Part shown: one piece after another, positions 8,732 to 17,615 of the stretch
Layout of the letters: the number at the start of each line of letters is the position of its first letter
Numbering within the stretch: position 1 is the stretch's first letter
Source of the DNA: Bacillus sp. THAF10
GTDB taxonomy: Bacteria > Bacillota > Bacilli > Bacillales > Bacillaceae_I
DNA: 64,000 bases
Direction of reading: 5' to 3'
Assembly: GCF_009363695.1 (NCBI RefSeq)
Contig: NZ_CP045403.1
Coordinates: 786,001 to 850,000 of the forward strand
The notes under the pieces: generated by a model
Told to the model about the DNA's origin: nothing
The model's input: the letters and a program-made list of their open reading frames with translations, nothing else
The model's database searches: none
Position numbers and translations under genes: made by a program

Positions 8732-8929
8732 TCAAACCCCAGCCTTCTCCCGCCTCATCGCAACCATACTAAACACCAACCCAGGAAATCCACCCATAAA
8801 ACCGCCCCAAGCTCCATACATAAAGAAACGCCAATCCCCGGTTGCCAATGTTGCAATTAAAAAGCCAATAGGAATCCCAATCAATACAGTCAATGAAACA
8901 TACAGTGCTAATTTGCTATTATTTTTCAC
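8732..8929 (-). CDS. Small two-helix membrane protein, unknown function
   Basis: About 65 residues with two predicted membrane helices (LALYVSLTVLIGIPIGFLIATLA and a Gly-rich MYGAWGGFMGGFPGLVFSMVA) and a basic end (MRREK). I prefer GTG at 8929 because GAGGAG is 10 bases upstream. An in-frame ATG at 8947 gives a 71-residue form. I do not recognise the family. It has no partner gene on its strand and ends at the edge of the small repeat. Confidence 0.5.
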   Translation of the reverse strand: MKNNSKLALYVSLTVLIGIPIGFLIATLATGDWRFFMYGAWGGFMGGFPGLVFSMVAMRREKAGV

Positions 8930-9075
8930 AAATATCACGCTCCTCATCCACCATTTTCAACACGAACCCAGAAATTTCCTCCTTTTAAACTGGAAAACAA
9001 TACACCGTATCATAACATCGTTCAAGTCGAAACATAAATATGGATAAGTAATCATGGAAAGGAGGAGGCAAGAAC

Positions 9076-9885
9076 ATGAAAAAAACATTTCATATCATAC
9101 TCATAACTGTTTTAGCACTATTTCTAATTCCGCAGCTCAGCCAAGCGGATAACTATTCAACCACCACCCTGCATTGGGGTTTCAAGAAAAGTCGCAATCA
9201 CGAACCTCCTGATGCTGGTGAATCCTATAAAAAATTACTCAAAAAGCACAATGCATTTTATCTTGGTGATACCAATAAAAAAGAAATTTATCTAACCTTT
9301 GATAATGGCTATGAAAATGGCTACACAGAACATGTTCTTGATGTATTAAAAAAGAAAAAAATACCCGCAGCTTTTTTCGTAACGGGCTACTACCTGAAGG
9401 ATCAACCACAGCTCATTAAGCGAATGGTCAACGAGGGTCACATCGTTGGAAACCATAGCTGGCATCACCCAGACATGACAAAGGTTAATGATGTCCGCTT
9501 CAAAAAAGAGCTCGATATGATCAAGGAAGAATACAAAAACATCACTGGCCTAGATAACATGATTTATTTAAGGCCACCGCGCGGAACTTTTAGTGACCGC
9601 ACGCTTGCCCTTGCCAACCAAATGGGCTATCAGCATGTTTTTTGGTCGCTCGCTTATGTGGACTGGTACACCGATCAGCAAAAAGGCTGGCGCTATTCCT
9701 ATGACAACATCATGGCCCAAATTCATCCTGGAGCAATTCTGCTCCTTCATACTGTTTCTAAAGATAATGCTGAGGCAATGGAAAAAGTCATTGAAGACCT
9801 GCAAAAACAAGGCTACGAATTCAAAAGTCTTGATAATATTACTGCACAACATACTATCCCCAATCCAATTTTGCTTATACAATAA
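9076..9885 (+). CDS. pdaA: Sporulation peptidoglycan deacetylase PdaA
   Basis: 269-residue polysaccharide deacetylase of the PdaA type, which removes the N-acetyl group from muramic acid (after CwlD cuts the peptide side chain) so that cortex muramic delta-lactam can form. The signal peptide is residues 1-24 (ends LSQA). The NodB domain shows the catalytic Asp76 in LTFDNGYENGY, a PdaA-specific form of TFDDG, zinc ligands H127 and H131 in HSWHHP, and the RPPRGTFSD motif. AAAGGAGGAGG precedes ATG 9076. In B. subtilis pdaA lies near the yfjP and yfjO genes, as here. Expression in the forespore is expected from the family, but no sigma-G site was confidently seen. Confidence 0.95.
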   Translation: MKKTFHIILITVLALFLIPQLSQADNYSTTTLHWGFKKSRNHEPPDAGESYKKLLKKHNAFYLGDTNKKEIYLTFDNGYENGYTEHVLDVLKKKKIPAAFFVTGYYLKDQPQLIKRMVNEGHIVGNHSWHHPDMTKVNDVRFKKELDMIKEEYKNITGLDNMIYLRPPRGTFSDRTLALANQMGYQHVFWSLAYVDWYTDQQKGWRYSYDNIMAQIHPGAILLLHTVSKDNAEAMEKVIEDLQKQGYEFKSLDNITAQHTIPNPILLIQ

Positions 9886-10083
9886 AGCTCTTTTCTAAAA
9901 GCTCTTTTCTAAAAGATTGTTGCTAAAACCTAAGAAAAAGTCGGCTTTATGACTTTTTCCAATCTTCGAGCTAAGAAAAATTGACACGTGTTTCAATTTC
10001 CTCCACGAAAAGAGCACGACAGCAACGTTGAGTACGCTTGTCTTATCTATTCGCAGTAGCAACAAAGTTTACGAAAACAGCCT
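9886..10083 (+). repeat. MITE-like inverted-repeat element, copy A
   Basis: Non-coding element of about 190 bp beginning right after the pdaA stop with AGCTCTTTTCTAAAAGATTGTTGC (its first 15 bases doubled) and ending AGCAACAAAGTTTACGAAAACAGCCT. The ends are imperfect inverted repeats. An inner segment contains GAGCACGACAGCAACG. Further copies lie at 35470-35651 and 60822-61008 in the opposite orientation, with an end fragment at 28221-28240. Confidence 0.8.
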
Positions 10084-10088
10084 ACAAT

Positions 10089-10121
10089 AAAAACTTCTTT
10101 GCACTGCAAAGGAGTTTTTTT
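10089..10121 (+). terminator. Rho-independent terminator downstream of pdaA
   Basis: AAACTTCTTTGCA / TGCAAAGGAGTTT hairpin with seven T residues. The repeat element sits between the pdaA stop and this terminator, suggesting insertion within the original 3' untranslated region. Confidence 0.75.
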
Positions 10122-10177
10122 ACATACACCATAAAAGCCGTTATAATTGGAACAGAATAAAAAGGACGGTGGATAAA

Positions 10178-11059
10178 ATGGGGATAATGAACATGAAGGG
10201 GCCATATGATTTTGATCGTGTACTGGACCGCTTATCAATCGACCCACTGATGGTGGTGGATAAAAAAGAACGCTCTGTCAAGGTTCCAATGTACAAAGAA
10301 AACGCACCAATCGTCGTGAAAGTGAAAGCAATTGGAACAAAGCAGGAGCCAGCTTTTGACCTAACAAGCACAGCCGATTTGACTGAAAACGAAAAGAACC
10401 ATATAAAAACCATTTTTCAATGGGACAAGCCACTTCAGGATATTAGCGATCATTTTGCGAACACAGAGCTTGCGACCATATTTGAGGAACATGAGGGCAC
10501 ACCACTTGTTCTTGATTTCGACCTCTACCACTGCCTAATGAAATGCATCATCCACCAGCAGGTCAACTTGAAGTTTGCGCACACTCTGACACAACGATTT
10601 GTCCATACATTTGGTTTTGAAAAAGAAGGGGTTTGGTTTTACCCGAAGCCAGAAGATGTGGCAACTCTCGACTATGAACAAATTACGGATCTTAAAATGA
10701 GCCGTCGTAAAGCAGAATACATTATTGATACATCAAAGCTAATTGCTACAGGAAAGCTACCATTATATAGCCTAGAGGAAAAAACAGACGATGAAATTCT
10801 AAAAGAACTCATAAAAATAAGAGGAATTGGACCTTGGACCGTGCAAAATCTGTTATTATTCGGGCTGGGCCGTCCAAATCTTTTTCCAATTGCAGATATT
10901 GGCATTCAAAATGCCCTAAAAAAACTAAAAGGACTCGACCAAAAGCCAACTGCCATGCAAATGCAGGAATGGGCCAAAGACTGGGAGCCATACTTGAGCT
11001 ATGCCTCTCTTTATCTCTGGAGAAGCATCGAACCGCAACCTGAGGAGTTAGTAAAATGA
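10178..11059 (+). CDS. DNA-3-methyladenine glycosylase II (AlkA/YfjP-like)
   Basis: About 293 residues. Base-excision repair glycosylase that removes alkylated purines. The helix-hairpin-helix-GPD core is clear: [19 protein letters not shown] (about 211-229), then the catalytic Asp240 in FPIADIGIQ. The [14 protein letters not shown] segment is the typical lead-in helix of this family. ATG 10178 is chosen over the GTG at 10169, which is only a few bases after AAAGGA. The stop overlaps the next start by four bases (ATGA), so the methylase is translationally coupled. The gene order with pdaA and the RlmD-like gene supports orthology with B. subtilis yfjP. Confidence 0.9.
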   Translation: MGIMNMKGPYDFDRVLDRLSIDPLMVVDKKERSVKVPMYKENAPIVVKVKAIGTKQEPAFDLTSTADLTENEKNHIKTIFQWDKPLQDISDHFANTELATIFEEHEGTPLVLDFDLYHCLMKCIIHQQVNLKFAHTLTQRFVHTFGFEKEGVWFYPKPEDVATLDYEQITDLKMSRRKAEYIIDTSKLIATGKLPLYSLEEKTDDEILKELIKIRGIGPWTVQNLLLFGLGRPNLFPIADIGIQNALKKLKGLDQKPTAMQMQEWAKDWEPYLSYASLYLWRSIEPQPEELVK

Positions 11060-12474
11060 AATCAACGAAGAAGCCATTTAAGCAACAAAATACTGTCACC
11101 ATGAAAAAGGGCCAAACCTTCCCCTTAACGATAAAAAGACTCGGAATCAACGGAGAAGGAGTGGGCTATTTTAAAAAGCAAGTGGTGTTTGTGCCAGGCG
11201 CTTTGCCGGAAGAAGTCGTAGTAGCGGAGGTAACGGATGTAAAACCGAAATTCGCCGAAGCGAAAATTAAAAAGTTTCGTGAAAAATCCCCCCATCGAAC
11301 GACCCCGCCTTGTCCGATTTATGAGCAATGCGGAGGCTGCCAGCTACAACACTTAAAATATGAACAGCAACTTGTCCTTAAAAAAGATATTGTGGTGCAA
11401 TCCTTGGAGCGCCACACGAAGCTCGCTGTGGATAAACTGAACATTCGTCCAACGATCGGTATGGACAACCCTTGGAATTACCGAAACAAAAGTCAGTTTC
11501 AAGTGGGCAAACAAAAAGAGAAAGTCATCGCTGGTTTATACGGTGCGAACTCACACAAGCTCATTGATATCAATGATTGCATGGTGCAGCACCAAGCTAC
11601 TACCGAAGTGACGAATACCGTCAAACAAATCCTGCAGGACTTCAATATCCCAATTTATAACGAGAAAAGTGGAAACGGAGTAGTTCGGACGATTATGACG
11701 CGTGTAGGCTTTTCAACAGGTGAAATTCAGGTCGTGCTGATCACGTCCCAAGCAAAACTGCCACGCAAGGACTTAATTGTGGAAGAAATCCAAAAACGCC
11801 TGCCAAAGGTGAAGAGTATTCTTCAAAACATCAACGGTAAAAAGACCTCGTTAATTTTTGGAGATGAAACCATTCACCTCAGTGGCGAAAAAGTCATTCA
11901 GGAAACCCTTGGCGACATTTCCTTTGAGCTAAGCGCACGTGCATTCTTCCAGCTCAACCCGGTACAAACCGTGAAGCTGTATGACCTCGTAAAAGAAGCA
12001 GCGGCACTGACAGGTAAAGAAAAAGTCGTGGATGCCTACTGCGGAGTGGGAACCATTGGGCTATGGCTTGCAGAAAAAGCTGGAGAAGTACGGGGCATGG
12101 ACACCATCCCTGAATCCATCGAAGATGCAAAGAAAAACGCTGCCGATCACGGCTACACCAACATGACCTATGTCACTGGCAAAGCTGAAAAATGGCTACC
12201 GCGCTGGGTAAAAGAAGGCTGGCGACCAGATACCATCGTTGTCGATCCACCGCGTACAGGGTTGGATGAGACATTTATGAAAACCGTGTTGGATGTGCAA
12301 CCGAAAAGATTAGTGTATGTTTCCTGTAATCCATCTACACTGGCGAAGGATATCCAGTTTATGAGTAAAAAATATAAAGTAGAGTGGCTACAGCCAGTGG
12401 ATATGTTTCCGCAGACTGCGCATGTTGAAGTAGTATGCCAGTTAATTTTAAAAGAAGAAGCAGGTCCCCGATAA
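11056..12474 (+). CDS. rlmD: 23S rRNA (uracil-C5)-methyltransferase, RlmD/RlmCD family
   Basis: 472 residues. An N-terminal TRAM RNA-binding domain (about 15-70) is followed by a 4Fe-4S cluster motif ([15 protein letters not shown], about 90-104). The SAM-dependent methyltransferase core has [40 protein letters not shown] and the nucleophilic cysteine in [14 protein letters not shown]. It methylates a uracil C5 in 23S rRNA. B. subtilis has two such paralogues (YefA/RlmCD and YfjO); the context matches YfjO, so the exact target position is uncertain. Its TAA stop lies inside the terminator hairpin. Confidence 0.9.
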   Translation: MKSTKKPFKQQNTVTMKKGQTFPLTIKRLGINGEGVGYFKKQVVFVPGALPEEVVVAEVTDVKPKFAEAKIKKFREKSPHRTTPPCPIYEQCGGCQLQHLKYEQQLVLKKDIVVQSLERHTKLAVDKLNIRPTIGMDNPWNYRNKSQFQVGKQKEKVIAGLYGANSHKLIDINDCMVQHQATTEVTNTVKQILQDFNIPIYNEKSGNGVVRTIMTRVGFSTGEIQVVLITSQAKLPRKDLIVEEIQKRLPKVKSILQNINGKKTSLIFGDETIHLSGEKVIQETLGDISFELSARAFFQLNPVQTVKLYDLVKEAAALTGKEKVVDAYCGVGTIGLWLAEKAGEVRGMDTIPESIEDAKKNAADHGYTNMTYVTGKAEKWLPRWVKEGWRPDTIVVDPPRTGLDETFMKTVLDVQPKRLVYVSCNPSTLAKDIQFMSKKYKVEWLQPVDMFPQTAHVEVVCQLILKEEAGPR

Positions 12475-12497
12475 CCCGGGAAAACCTGCTTCTTTTT
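12455..12497 (+). terminator. Terminator of glycosylase-methylase operon
   Basis: Perfect 11-bp stem AAGAAGCAGGT / ACCTGCTTCTT followed by TTT. The stem includes the end of the coding region. Confidence 0.85.
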
Positions 12498-12670
12498 AAT
12501 TGTTGGAGGGCACTTAGGTAATGTATGACCGGAGTGCCATTATTTTTATATAGACTCGGTTAATCGGTCGATGTAAAATTTAATAGGTTTATTCTTCAAA
12601 TGTTTGAATTTGATGGCTGTTTGAGTTATTGACCATTTGAAAAGCGATATGCTAAAATTTTATATGAAAT

Positions 12671-12685
12671 TGATTATTATTATCA
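12671..12685. promoter_or_regulatory. Candidate Fur-type operator
   Basis: TGATTATTATTATCA matches the 7-1-7 Fur box TGATAATNATTATCA with one mismatch. It lies about 90 bp upstream of the putative -10 of the dlt-like operon, in an otherwise gene-free 358-bp stretch (12498-12856). AT-rich background makes a chance match possible. Confidence 0.3.
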
Positions 12686-12719
12686 ATAAGTGTGAGAATT
12701 TTTGGTGCATCAATGAGAT

Positions 12720-12778
12720 GATGCTATTTTACATTTCAAGTGTAGCATCTTCAAGATATAGTGGCTGGACATTATAAT
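12720..12778 (+). promoter_or_regulatory. Hairpin and probable promoter of the dlt-like operon
   Basis: Inverted repeat GATGCTA (12720-12726) / TAGCATC (12743-12749), directly followed by TTCAAG (12750-12755), a 17-bp spacer and TATAAT (12773-12778). The -35 is poor, so an activator at the inverted repeat is possible. Confidence 0.4.
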
Positions 12779-12856
12779 AGTTTGTCAGATAGATAGAAAC
12801 TGTTTGAGCTAACAAGATTTTCACACAGATTTGAATGATGGAAAGGATGTAAAAGG

Positions 12857-13105
12857 ATGACGAATATAGAGAAATATAGAAATGCATTTATCGATGCGCT
12901 GGACTTGGAAGAAAGTGAGGTAAGTGAGGATTTAGAACTTGGAGCGACAAGAGAGTGGGATTCCATTGGACATATGGGACTAATTTCTGAGATGGAGGAT
13001 GTTTTTGATGTTTCCATAGATTCAGAATTGATTACAGAGTTCAACTCTTACCTGTCAGGAATTGAGCTATTGACACGTTTGGGAGTGGACTTTATTAATG
13101 AATAG
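12857..13105 (+). CDS. Acyl carrier protein (DltC-like)
   Basis: 82-residue carrier protein. WDSIGHMGLI (about 34-43) is the phosphopantetheine attachment site, with the modified serine in DSIGHM. The acidic four-helix composition is typical. ATG 12857 follows AAAAGG. It overlaps the adenylation enzyme by 8 bases and opens a four-gene operon (carrier, ligase, MBOAT, SGNH protein) with the functions of dltC, dltA, dltB and dltD. It would present an activated acyl or aminoacyl group to the MBOAT enzyme. It is not the fatty-acid AcpP, whose motif is DSLDxVEL. Confidence 0.88.
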   Translation: MTNIEKYRNAFIDALDLEESEVSEDLELGATREWDSIGHMGLISEMEDVFDVSIDSELITEFNSYLSGIELLTRLGVDFINE

Positions 13106-14492
13106 TTTCCAAAAACTAGAGGAGTTTGGAAACCTCACCGCTGTATATGCTGATCGAACATATTCTTACTCTGAAATGTTAGAAATTGCTGATGATATCT
13201 GTAGTAATGTAGGGGAAAGAACGCTCGTTTTTTGCTTATGTTCAAATAATATAGAATCTCTATTTGGATATGTGGGCTTTATTAGAGGTGGGGTTGTCCC
13301 TGTACTTTTGGACGCTTCCATTCATATGGATCAGTTGCGCAAATTGATTACCCTTTATAAGCCTACATACATTTGGGCGAGTAGCGAACATCAAGACCTA
13401 TTAAATGAAATGGATAGTACATTTGTATTTGGAGATTACACATTATTTAAATCTCCGTCAGTTTACCAACATGCTCTTCATGAAAGTCTTGCGCTCCTTT
13501 TAACAACCTCTGGAAGTACTGGAAGCCCCAAATTTGTTCGCTTAAGTTATGAAAATATATTTAGAAATGCTGAATCGATAGCAGAGTATCTTAACATCAA
13601 TTCAGAGGATAAACCTATTACAACACTTCCCATGAATTACTCCTATGGCCTCTCTATCATCAATAGTCATTTCATTTGCGGGGCGACGTTGATTGTAACG
13701 GATGCATCTATCATGAAAAAAGAATTTTGGGACTTATGTAGAGAGCAACAAGTAACAACCTTTGGTGGAGTTCCTTTCGTGTACGAGATGCTTGACAGGC
13801 TGAAGTTTGAAAATATTCATCTTCCGAGTTTAAAAAAACTAACTCAAGCAGGAGGAAAACTAAGCCCAACTCTAGCTTCTAAATTTGCTAAAGTTTGCAA
13901 TGAAAAAGAAATCCAATTTTTTTCTATGTATGGTCAAACTGAAGCAACGGCGCGTATGGCTTATTTACCATGTGAAAAAAATCTTGAAAAAGCAGGAAGT
14001 ATTGGCATAGCCATTCCAGGTGGAGAGCTAATTCTTCAAGATGACAATGGTAAAAAAATTACAGAGCCTAACGTTAAGGGTGAATTGATATATAAAGGAG
14101 CAAATGTTTCTTTGGGGTATGCAGAGTCGGTATTCGATCTTTCGAAAAAAGATGAGAATAACGGTATTTTGCGTACAGGTGATCTGGCCTATTTTGATCA
14201 GGATGGGTATTTTTATATTTGTGGCCGAATCAAAAGAATGATTAAACTCTATGGAAACCGTATCAGCCTTGACGAGGTTGAAGGGTTTTTATCTGAACAT
14301 AAACATCATTGTATCTGCTCAGGAACAGATGACCAAATGTATATATACACATTAAAAGATGATGGTGTTCAAATTAAAAAAATAATTAAGGAAAAATTAA
14401 ACTTAAAGGGCATTAAGATTAAAAGAATTGAGGAAATCCCACGTAATCATTTTGGAAAAATCCTCTACTCTGAGTTACCTAAACATGGATAA
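13098..14492 (+). CDS. AMP-binding adenylating ligase (DltA-like)
   Basis: 464-residue ANL-superfamily enzyme. The P-loop core is LLLTTSGSTGSPKF (about 133-146), A5 is YGQTEAT (about 275), A7 is RTGDLAYFDQDGYF and A8 is GRIKRMIKLYGNRIS. The catalytic lysine is in HFGKILY at the C-terminus. It would adenylate a carboxylate with ATP and load it onto the adjacent carrier protein. It is shorter than classical DltA (about 500 residues), and the selectivity residues cannot be read with confidence, so the acid could be D-alanine or another small acid. It overlaps the carrier gene by 8 bases. Confidence 0.87.
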   Translation: MNSFQKLEEFGNLTAVYADRTYSYSEMLEIADDICSNVGERTLVFCLCSNNIESLFGYVGFIRGGVVPVLLDASIHMDQLRKLITLYKPTYIWASSEHQDLLNEMDSTFVFGDYTLFKSPSVYQHALHESLALLLTTSGSTGSPKFVRLSYENIFRNAESIAEYLNINSEDKPITTLPMNYSYGLSIINSHFICGATLIVTDASIMKKEFWDLCREQQVTTFGGVPFVYEMLDRLKFENIHLPSLKKLTQAGGKLSPTLASKFAKVCNEKEIQFFSMYGQTEATARMAYLPCEKNLEKAGSIGIAIPGGELILQDDNGKKITEPNVKGELIYKGANVSLGYAESVFDLSKKDENNGILRTGDLAYFDQDGYFYICGRIKRMIKLYGNRISLDEVEGFLSEHKHHCICSGTDDQMYIYTLKDDGVQIKKIIKEKLNLKGIKIKRIEEIPRNHFGKILYSELPKHG

Positions 14493-14533
14493 GTAATCGA
14501 AACATCTTAAGTTTATTTTTTACAGGTGGTTGG

Positions 14534-15985
14534 ATGTCTTTCATATCAATTGAGTTTCTCTTATTTTTTGCAATAATCATTTTTACTTATTATTTAATCC
14601 CTCATCGTTTCAGATGGGTCCTCTTATTAGTTGCAAGTTACGTTTTCTACGCGATCTTAAGTGTCCAATTTATACCTTTACTACTTGCAAGCACAGTTTC
14701 TACTTATTTTTCTGGAATTTTAATTGAAAAACAAAAGACAAAAAAACAGAAGAAAAACACCATGCTCGTTGGTATCTCTGTGCTATTGCTTTTTCTCGGT
14801 TGGTTTAAATATGTTAATTTTGTAAATGAATCGCTTCGAGCGGTTGCAGACTATTTTCATTTGAATTATTCCGTACCATACCAAGATATTGTATTGCCAT
14901 TAGCGATTTCATTTTATACTCTTCAGGCAATAAGTTACCTTGTGGATATCTACCATGGAAAGCAAAAAGCAGAAAGGCATTACGGTTATTTTTCGATATT
15001 TTTTGCATTTTTTCCACAATTGGTTGCAGGGCCGATTGAACGTGCTAAGAAACTCCTTCCACAATTGAAAGCGGAACAAAGTTTAGATTATGAGAATTTA
15101 AGCTATGGGATGAAGCGAATTGCATGGGGTTTTTTTAAGAAGACATTGATTGCAGATCGACTAGCTCCTATTGTAGCTAGTGTTTTTGATAGTCCTAACC
15201 CAACTGGTTCAGAAATCGTACTAGCGACTATTCTATTTTCGATTCAATTGTTCGCTGATTTTTCAGCGTTGAGTGACATTGCCATCGGTTGTGCTAGAAT
15301 GCTTGGGATAAAATTGACAGAAAACTTTAAACAACCGCACTTTGCAGTTTCAATAGCGGACTTTTGGAATAGATGGCATATTACGTTCTCTTCATGGTTA
15401 AGGGACTATATCTTTTTCCCATTATGTAAGGGTAAAAAGAAAAGAAGTCAAATTTATGTAGCAATCGTGATTACTTTTTTAGTAAGCGGAATTTGGCACG
15501 GTGCTGCTTGGACTTTTGTTATATGGGGTCTAATTCATGGGTTTTATCGAGTGTTTGGAGATTATACAAAACATTTGCGTGAAGAAGTAGCTTCCTTTAT
15601 TCATTTGGATAGAAATCCAGTGTTCCATAAATGGGTGAAAATTACAATAACCTTCCTACTGGTTTGCTTTTCCAGAGTTTTTTATCGTTCAGATTCTGTC
15701 ACACAAGCTTTTGAAAATGCAAAACTTTTCTTATCCATTAGCTCTTGGAATCCATTGGGGATTTTTAGAGCGTTTGAAATATTCACTCTCCTAGATTTGG
15801 TTATTTTTATCTTTTTCTTTATTGTTTTTCAACTATTTCAGTATATTGAAAGAAAAAATGTTTCAACATGGAAATTGCTATCGCAGCGCTCGACAGTTGT
15901 TAGATTTGCATTTTATATTTTTATCATTCTATCAGTCCTTGTTTTCGGCGTTTCTGGTGAAGGGTTTATTTATGGCAGATTTTAA
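14534..15985 (+). CDS. MBOAT family O-acyltransferase (DltB/AlgI-like)
   Basis: 483-residue polytopic membrane protein of the membrane-bound O-acyltransferase family. About 11 hydrophobic segments are visible. FFPQLVAGPIERAKKLLPQL is the MBOAT signature region, HFAVSIADFWNRWHITFSSWLRDYIFFP follows, and the catalytic histidine is in GIWHGAAWTFVIWGLIHG (about residue 328). It would carry the acyl group from the carrier protein across the membrane for transfer to a surface polymer. AlgI-type features (WHGAAWTF) suggest polysaccharide acetylation-type machinery as much as teichoic acid alanylation. Confidence 0.9.
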   Translation: MSFISIEFLLFFAIIIFTYYLIPHRFRWVLLLVASYVFYAILSVQFIPLLLASTVSTYFSGILIEKQKTKKQKKNTMLVGISVLLLFLGWFKYVNFVNESLRAVADYFHLNYSVPYQDIVLPLAISFYTLQAISYLVDIYHGKQKAERHYGYFSIFFAFFPQLVAGPIERAKKLLPQLKAEQSLDYENLSYGMKRIAWGFFKKTLIADRLAPIVASVFDSPNPTGSEIVLATILFSIQLFADFSALSDIAIGCARMLGIKLTENFKQPHFAVSIADFWNRWHITFSSWLRDYIFFPLCKGKKKRSQIYVAIVITFLVSGIWHGAAWTFVIWGLIHGFYRVFGDYTKHLREEVASFIHLDRNPVFHKWVKITITFLLVCFSRVFYRSDSVTQAFENAKLFLSISSWNPLGIFRAFEIFTLLDLVIFIFFFIVFQLFQYIERKNVSTWKLLSQRSTVVRFAFYIFIILSVLVFGVSGEGFIYGRF

Positions 15986-16028
15986 TACAAATTCCATGGG
16001 AAAGAAATAATGTTTGAAAGGATTTGCT

Positions 16029-16934
16029 ATGGGACGTTTATTCATAAAATTATTAATAATCATTACTGTTGTTATAGTACTGTTTATGCCAGTAAATAAA
16101 TTCGTAAAGGATTCTTATGATTACAATATAAGCCATTCCATACTGGCTTTTAAGAAAGACCCATATCCAGTCGATATCATCAATCTCGGTGCTTCGCATT
16201 CCATGTACGGTTATTATTTTAAGCCTACAGGTTTGTCCCATCTGGACTTAGCACTTCCTGCTCAGACGATTCAATACGATTTTAAATTGTTAAAAGAATA
16301 TGGTGAGTATCTTAAACCTGATGGTGTAGTGATCGTTTCCATATCTCAAATTACATTCGCAAATTCTGAGACCAAGAATGTAGGAAATTATTATAAAATT
16401 TTGGATCGCACCGAAATTGAACCTTTTAATTTACTCGATTATTACAGTTATTTGTACTTACCTGGGGCAAATAGTGGGAGTTTTAATTCTGCGCTCGCGG
16501 GTAAATTGAAAGAATTTAGATGGAATGCTCATCAACCTTGGGCGAATAACGGTAAAAACTATTCGAGAAGAAAGTATGAAAAAGTAGAAGACCAATACAA
16601 AGAAGCACTTGAAAATAAATACATTGAACAAAATGTGAAGCAGTTAAAAGAGATTGTAGATTATTGTAAAGAAAAAGGCTACCAGGTAGTATTAACCATG
16701 GAGCCAGTACATCAATCTTATCAAGAGTTTTTAAATGAAGATGTCATGAATAGACTTGTTTTTCAGTACCTAGAGCCTCTTAATTTAGATGTCCCATTTT
16801 TAAATTATATGAGTGATGCAAGATTCGCAAACAACAAAGATTATTTTATCGATTCAGATCATTTAAACAGTAAGGGAAGAAAAATGTATTCTTGGATTGT
16901 TTACAGGGACCTTAAGAAATTGGGTTATTTATGA
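16029..16934 (+). CDS. SGNH/DltD-like extracytoplasmic acyl-transfer protein
   Basis: About 301 residues. There is an N-terminal membrane anchor (LFIKLLIIITVVIVLFMP), then a SGNH-type fold. Block I is NLGASHSMYG, with Ser in GASH as nucleophile, and the C-terminal catalytic pair is in DSDHLNSKG. It should face the outside and finish transfer of the acyl group delivered by the MBOAT protein, as DltD or AlgJ/X do. ATG 16029 is chosen because AAAGGAT lies 7 bases upstream; an in-frame TTG at 16014 lacks a site. It ends the operon. Confidence 0.82.
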   Translation: MGRLFIKLLIIITVVIVLFMPVNKFVKDSYDYNISHSILAFKKDPYPVDIINLGASHSMYGYYFKPTGLSHLDLALPAQTIQYDFKLLKEYGEYLKPDGVVIVSISQITFANSETKNVGNYYKILDRTEIEPFNLLDYYSYLYLPGANSGSFNSALAGKLKEFRWNAHQPWANNGKNYSRRKYEKVEDQYKEALENKYIEQNVKQLKEIVDYCKEKGYQVVLTMEPVHQSYQEFLNEDVMNRLVFQYLEPLNLDVPFLNYMSDARFANNKDYFIDSDHLNSKGRKMYSWIVYRDLKKLGYL

Positions 16935-17166
16935 TGTATTTACATTATGATTAAAGATATTAACTACTTGGAAGATTTCTTTTCAGTTGAATTAAAATTA
17001 TACCCCAACTTCCTGTATAGCCTGTAAATGTTCGGCTTTGCAGGAAGTAGTGCTGAAATTATTTTCTTAGGCCAGCAGCTAAGTCCACTTGAATCTATAC
17101 ATGGTTATGGGTTCTCAGTTAATAAAGACAAAGCAAATCGCGCTGCTTATTTTTGGTAATCTCCTC

Positions 17167-17195
17167 CCCCGTCAAACCGTTGACGGGGATTTTTT
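17167..17195 (+). terminator. Rho-independent terminator
   Basis: CCCCGTCAA / TTGACGGGG perfect 9-bp stem, 4-base loop, then A and six T. It closes the dlt-like operon region. The 530 bases from 16935 to 17465 otherwise hold only this, a short frame without ribosome site (17028-17159) and AT-rich sequence. Confidence 0.85.
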
Positions 17196-17465
17196 AGTTT
17201 AAAGGAAAAAGCGTGAATCGTTTGCTTTCTTAATTTGTTTGTATCGGAATAGGTTGAGTCATACAAATGGGAATAAATTTGAATTGTCGTTGAGGGAGTG
17301 TATTAAGAGCTATTAGCAGCGGCAACTGAAAACATAGCTGTCGACACTTTTTTTGGTTTATTTAGGTAAAAATTACTATTTTTAAAAAAAAATGAAAAAT
17401 ATAGAAGGTAAATGACTACATAAGTCGAATTAGTTTCTTATCCAAAATTAAAGGGGGGGATATAC

Positions 17466-17546
17466 ATGAAAATCGTAGCTAAAAAAGTTGAAAAGGTTAA
17501 AGCAACTAGAGATATGGAGCTTTGTATGGGATCACCTGTCTGCTAA
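17466..17546 (+). CDS. 26-residue putative precursor peptide of a modification cassette
   Basis: ATG preceded by AAAGGGGGGGA at ideal distance, 26 codons, TAA. The N-terminal half is basic and helical (MKIVAKKVEKVK), the C-terminus is CMGSPVC with two cysteines, the last being the terminal residue. It is immediately followed by a hairpin and then by a ThiF/E1-like enzyme and an M50 protease, each with an N-terminal PqqD-like region. This is the layout of a ribosomally made, modified peptide: leader, short core, adenylating enzyme, protease. The ending differs from that of MccB (Asn) and ThiS (GG) substrates. The peptide itself is not recognised; its role as precursor is inferred from context. 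Confidence 0.65.
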   Translation: MKIVAKKVEKVKATRDMELCMGSPVC

Positions 17547-17560
17547 TTGCTTGAAAAGTG

Positions 17561-17592
17561 AAGAAGGGCTTTTATAAGCTCTTCTTTATTTT
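17561..17592 (+). terminator. Attenuating hairpin between precursor and ThiF genes
   Basis: AAGAAGGGCTT / AAGCTCTTCTT stem (one G-T wobble), 4-base loop, then TATTTTTAT. It is likely a leaky terminator giving excess precursor over enzyme message. Confidence 0.6.
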
Positions 17593-17615
17593 TATAAAGG
17601 AGAGAGAAAATAGCC

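Noticed and set aside
8312..8735. Antisense frames over the fumarase end and 48-bp repeat
   Set aside because: Their composition comes from the fumarase codons and the repeat; no start signals.
9000..9075. Sigma-G promoter for pdaA
   Set aside because: AT-rich matches to the -10 exist but no convincing pair of -35/-10 elements could be chosen by eye.
17028..17159. 43-residue frame (begins MFGFAGSSAE, ends AAYFW)
   Set aside because: No ribosome binding site and a stop codon directly before the ATG; coding-like sequence, possibly a gene remnant, but not supportable as a gene.
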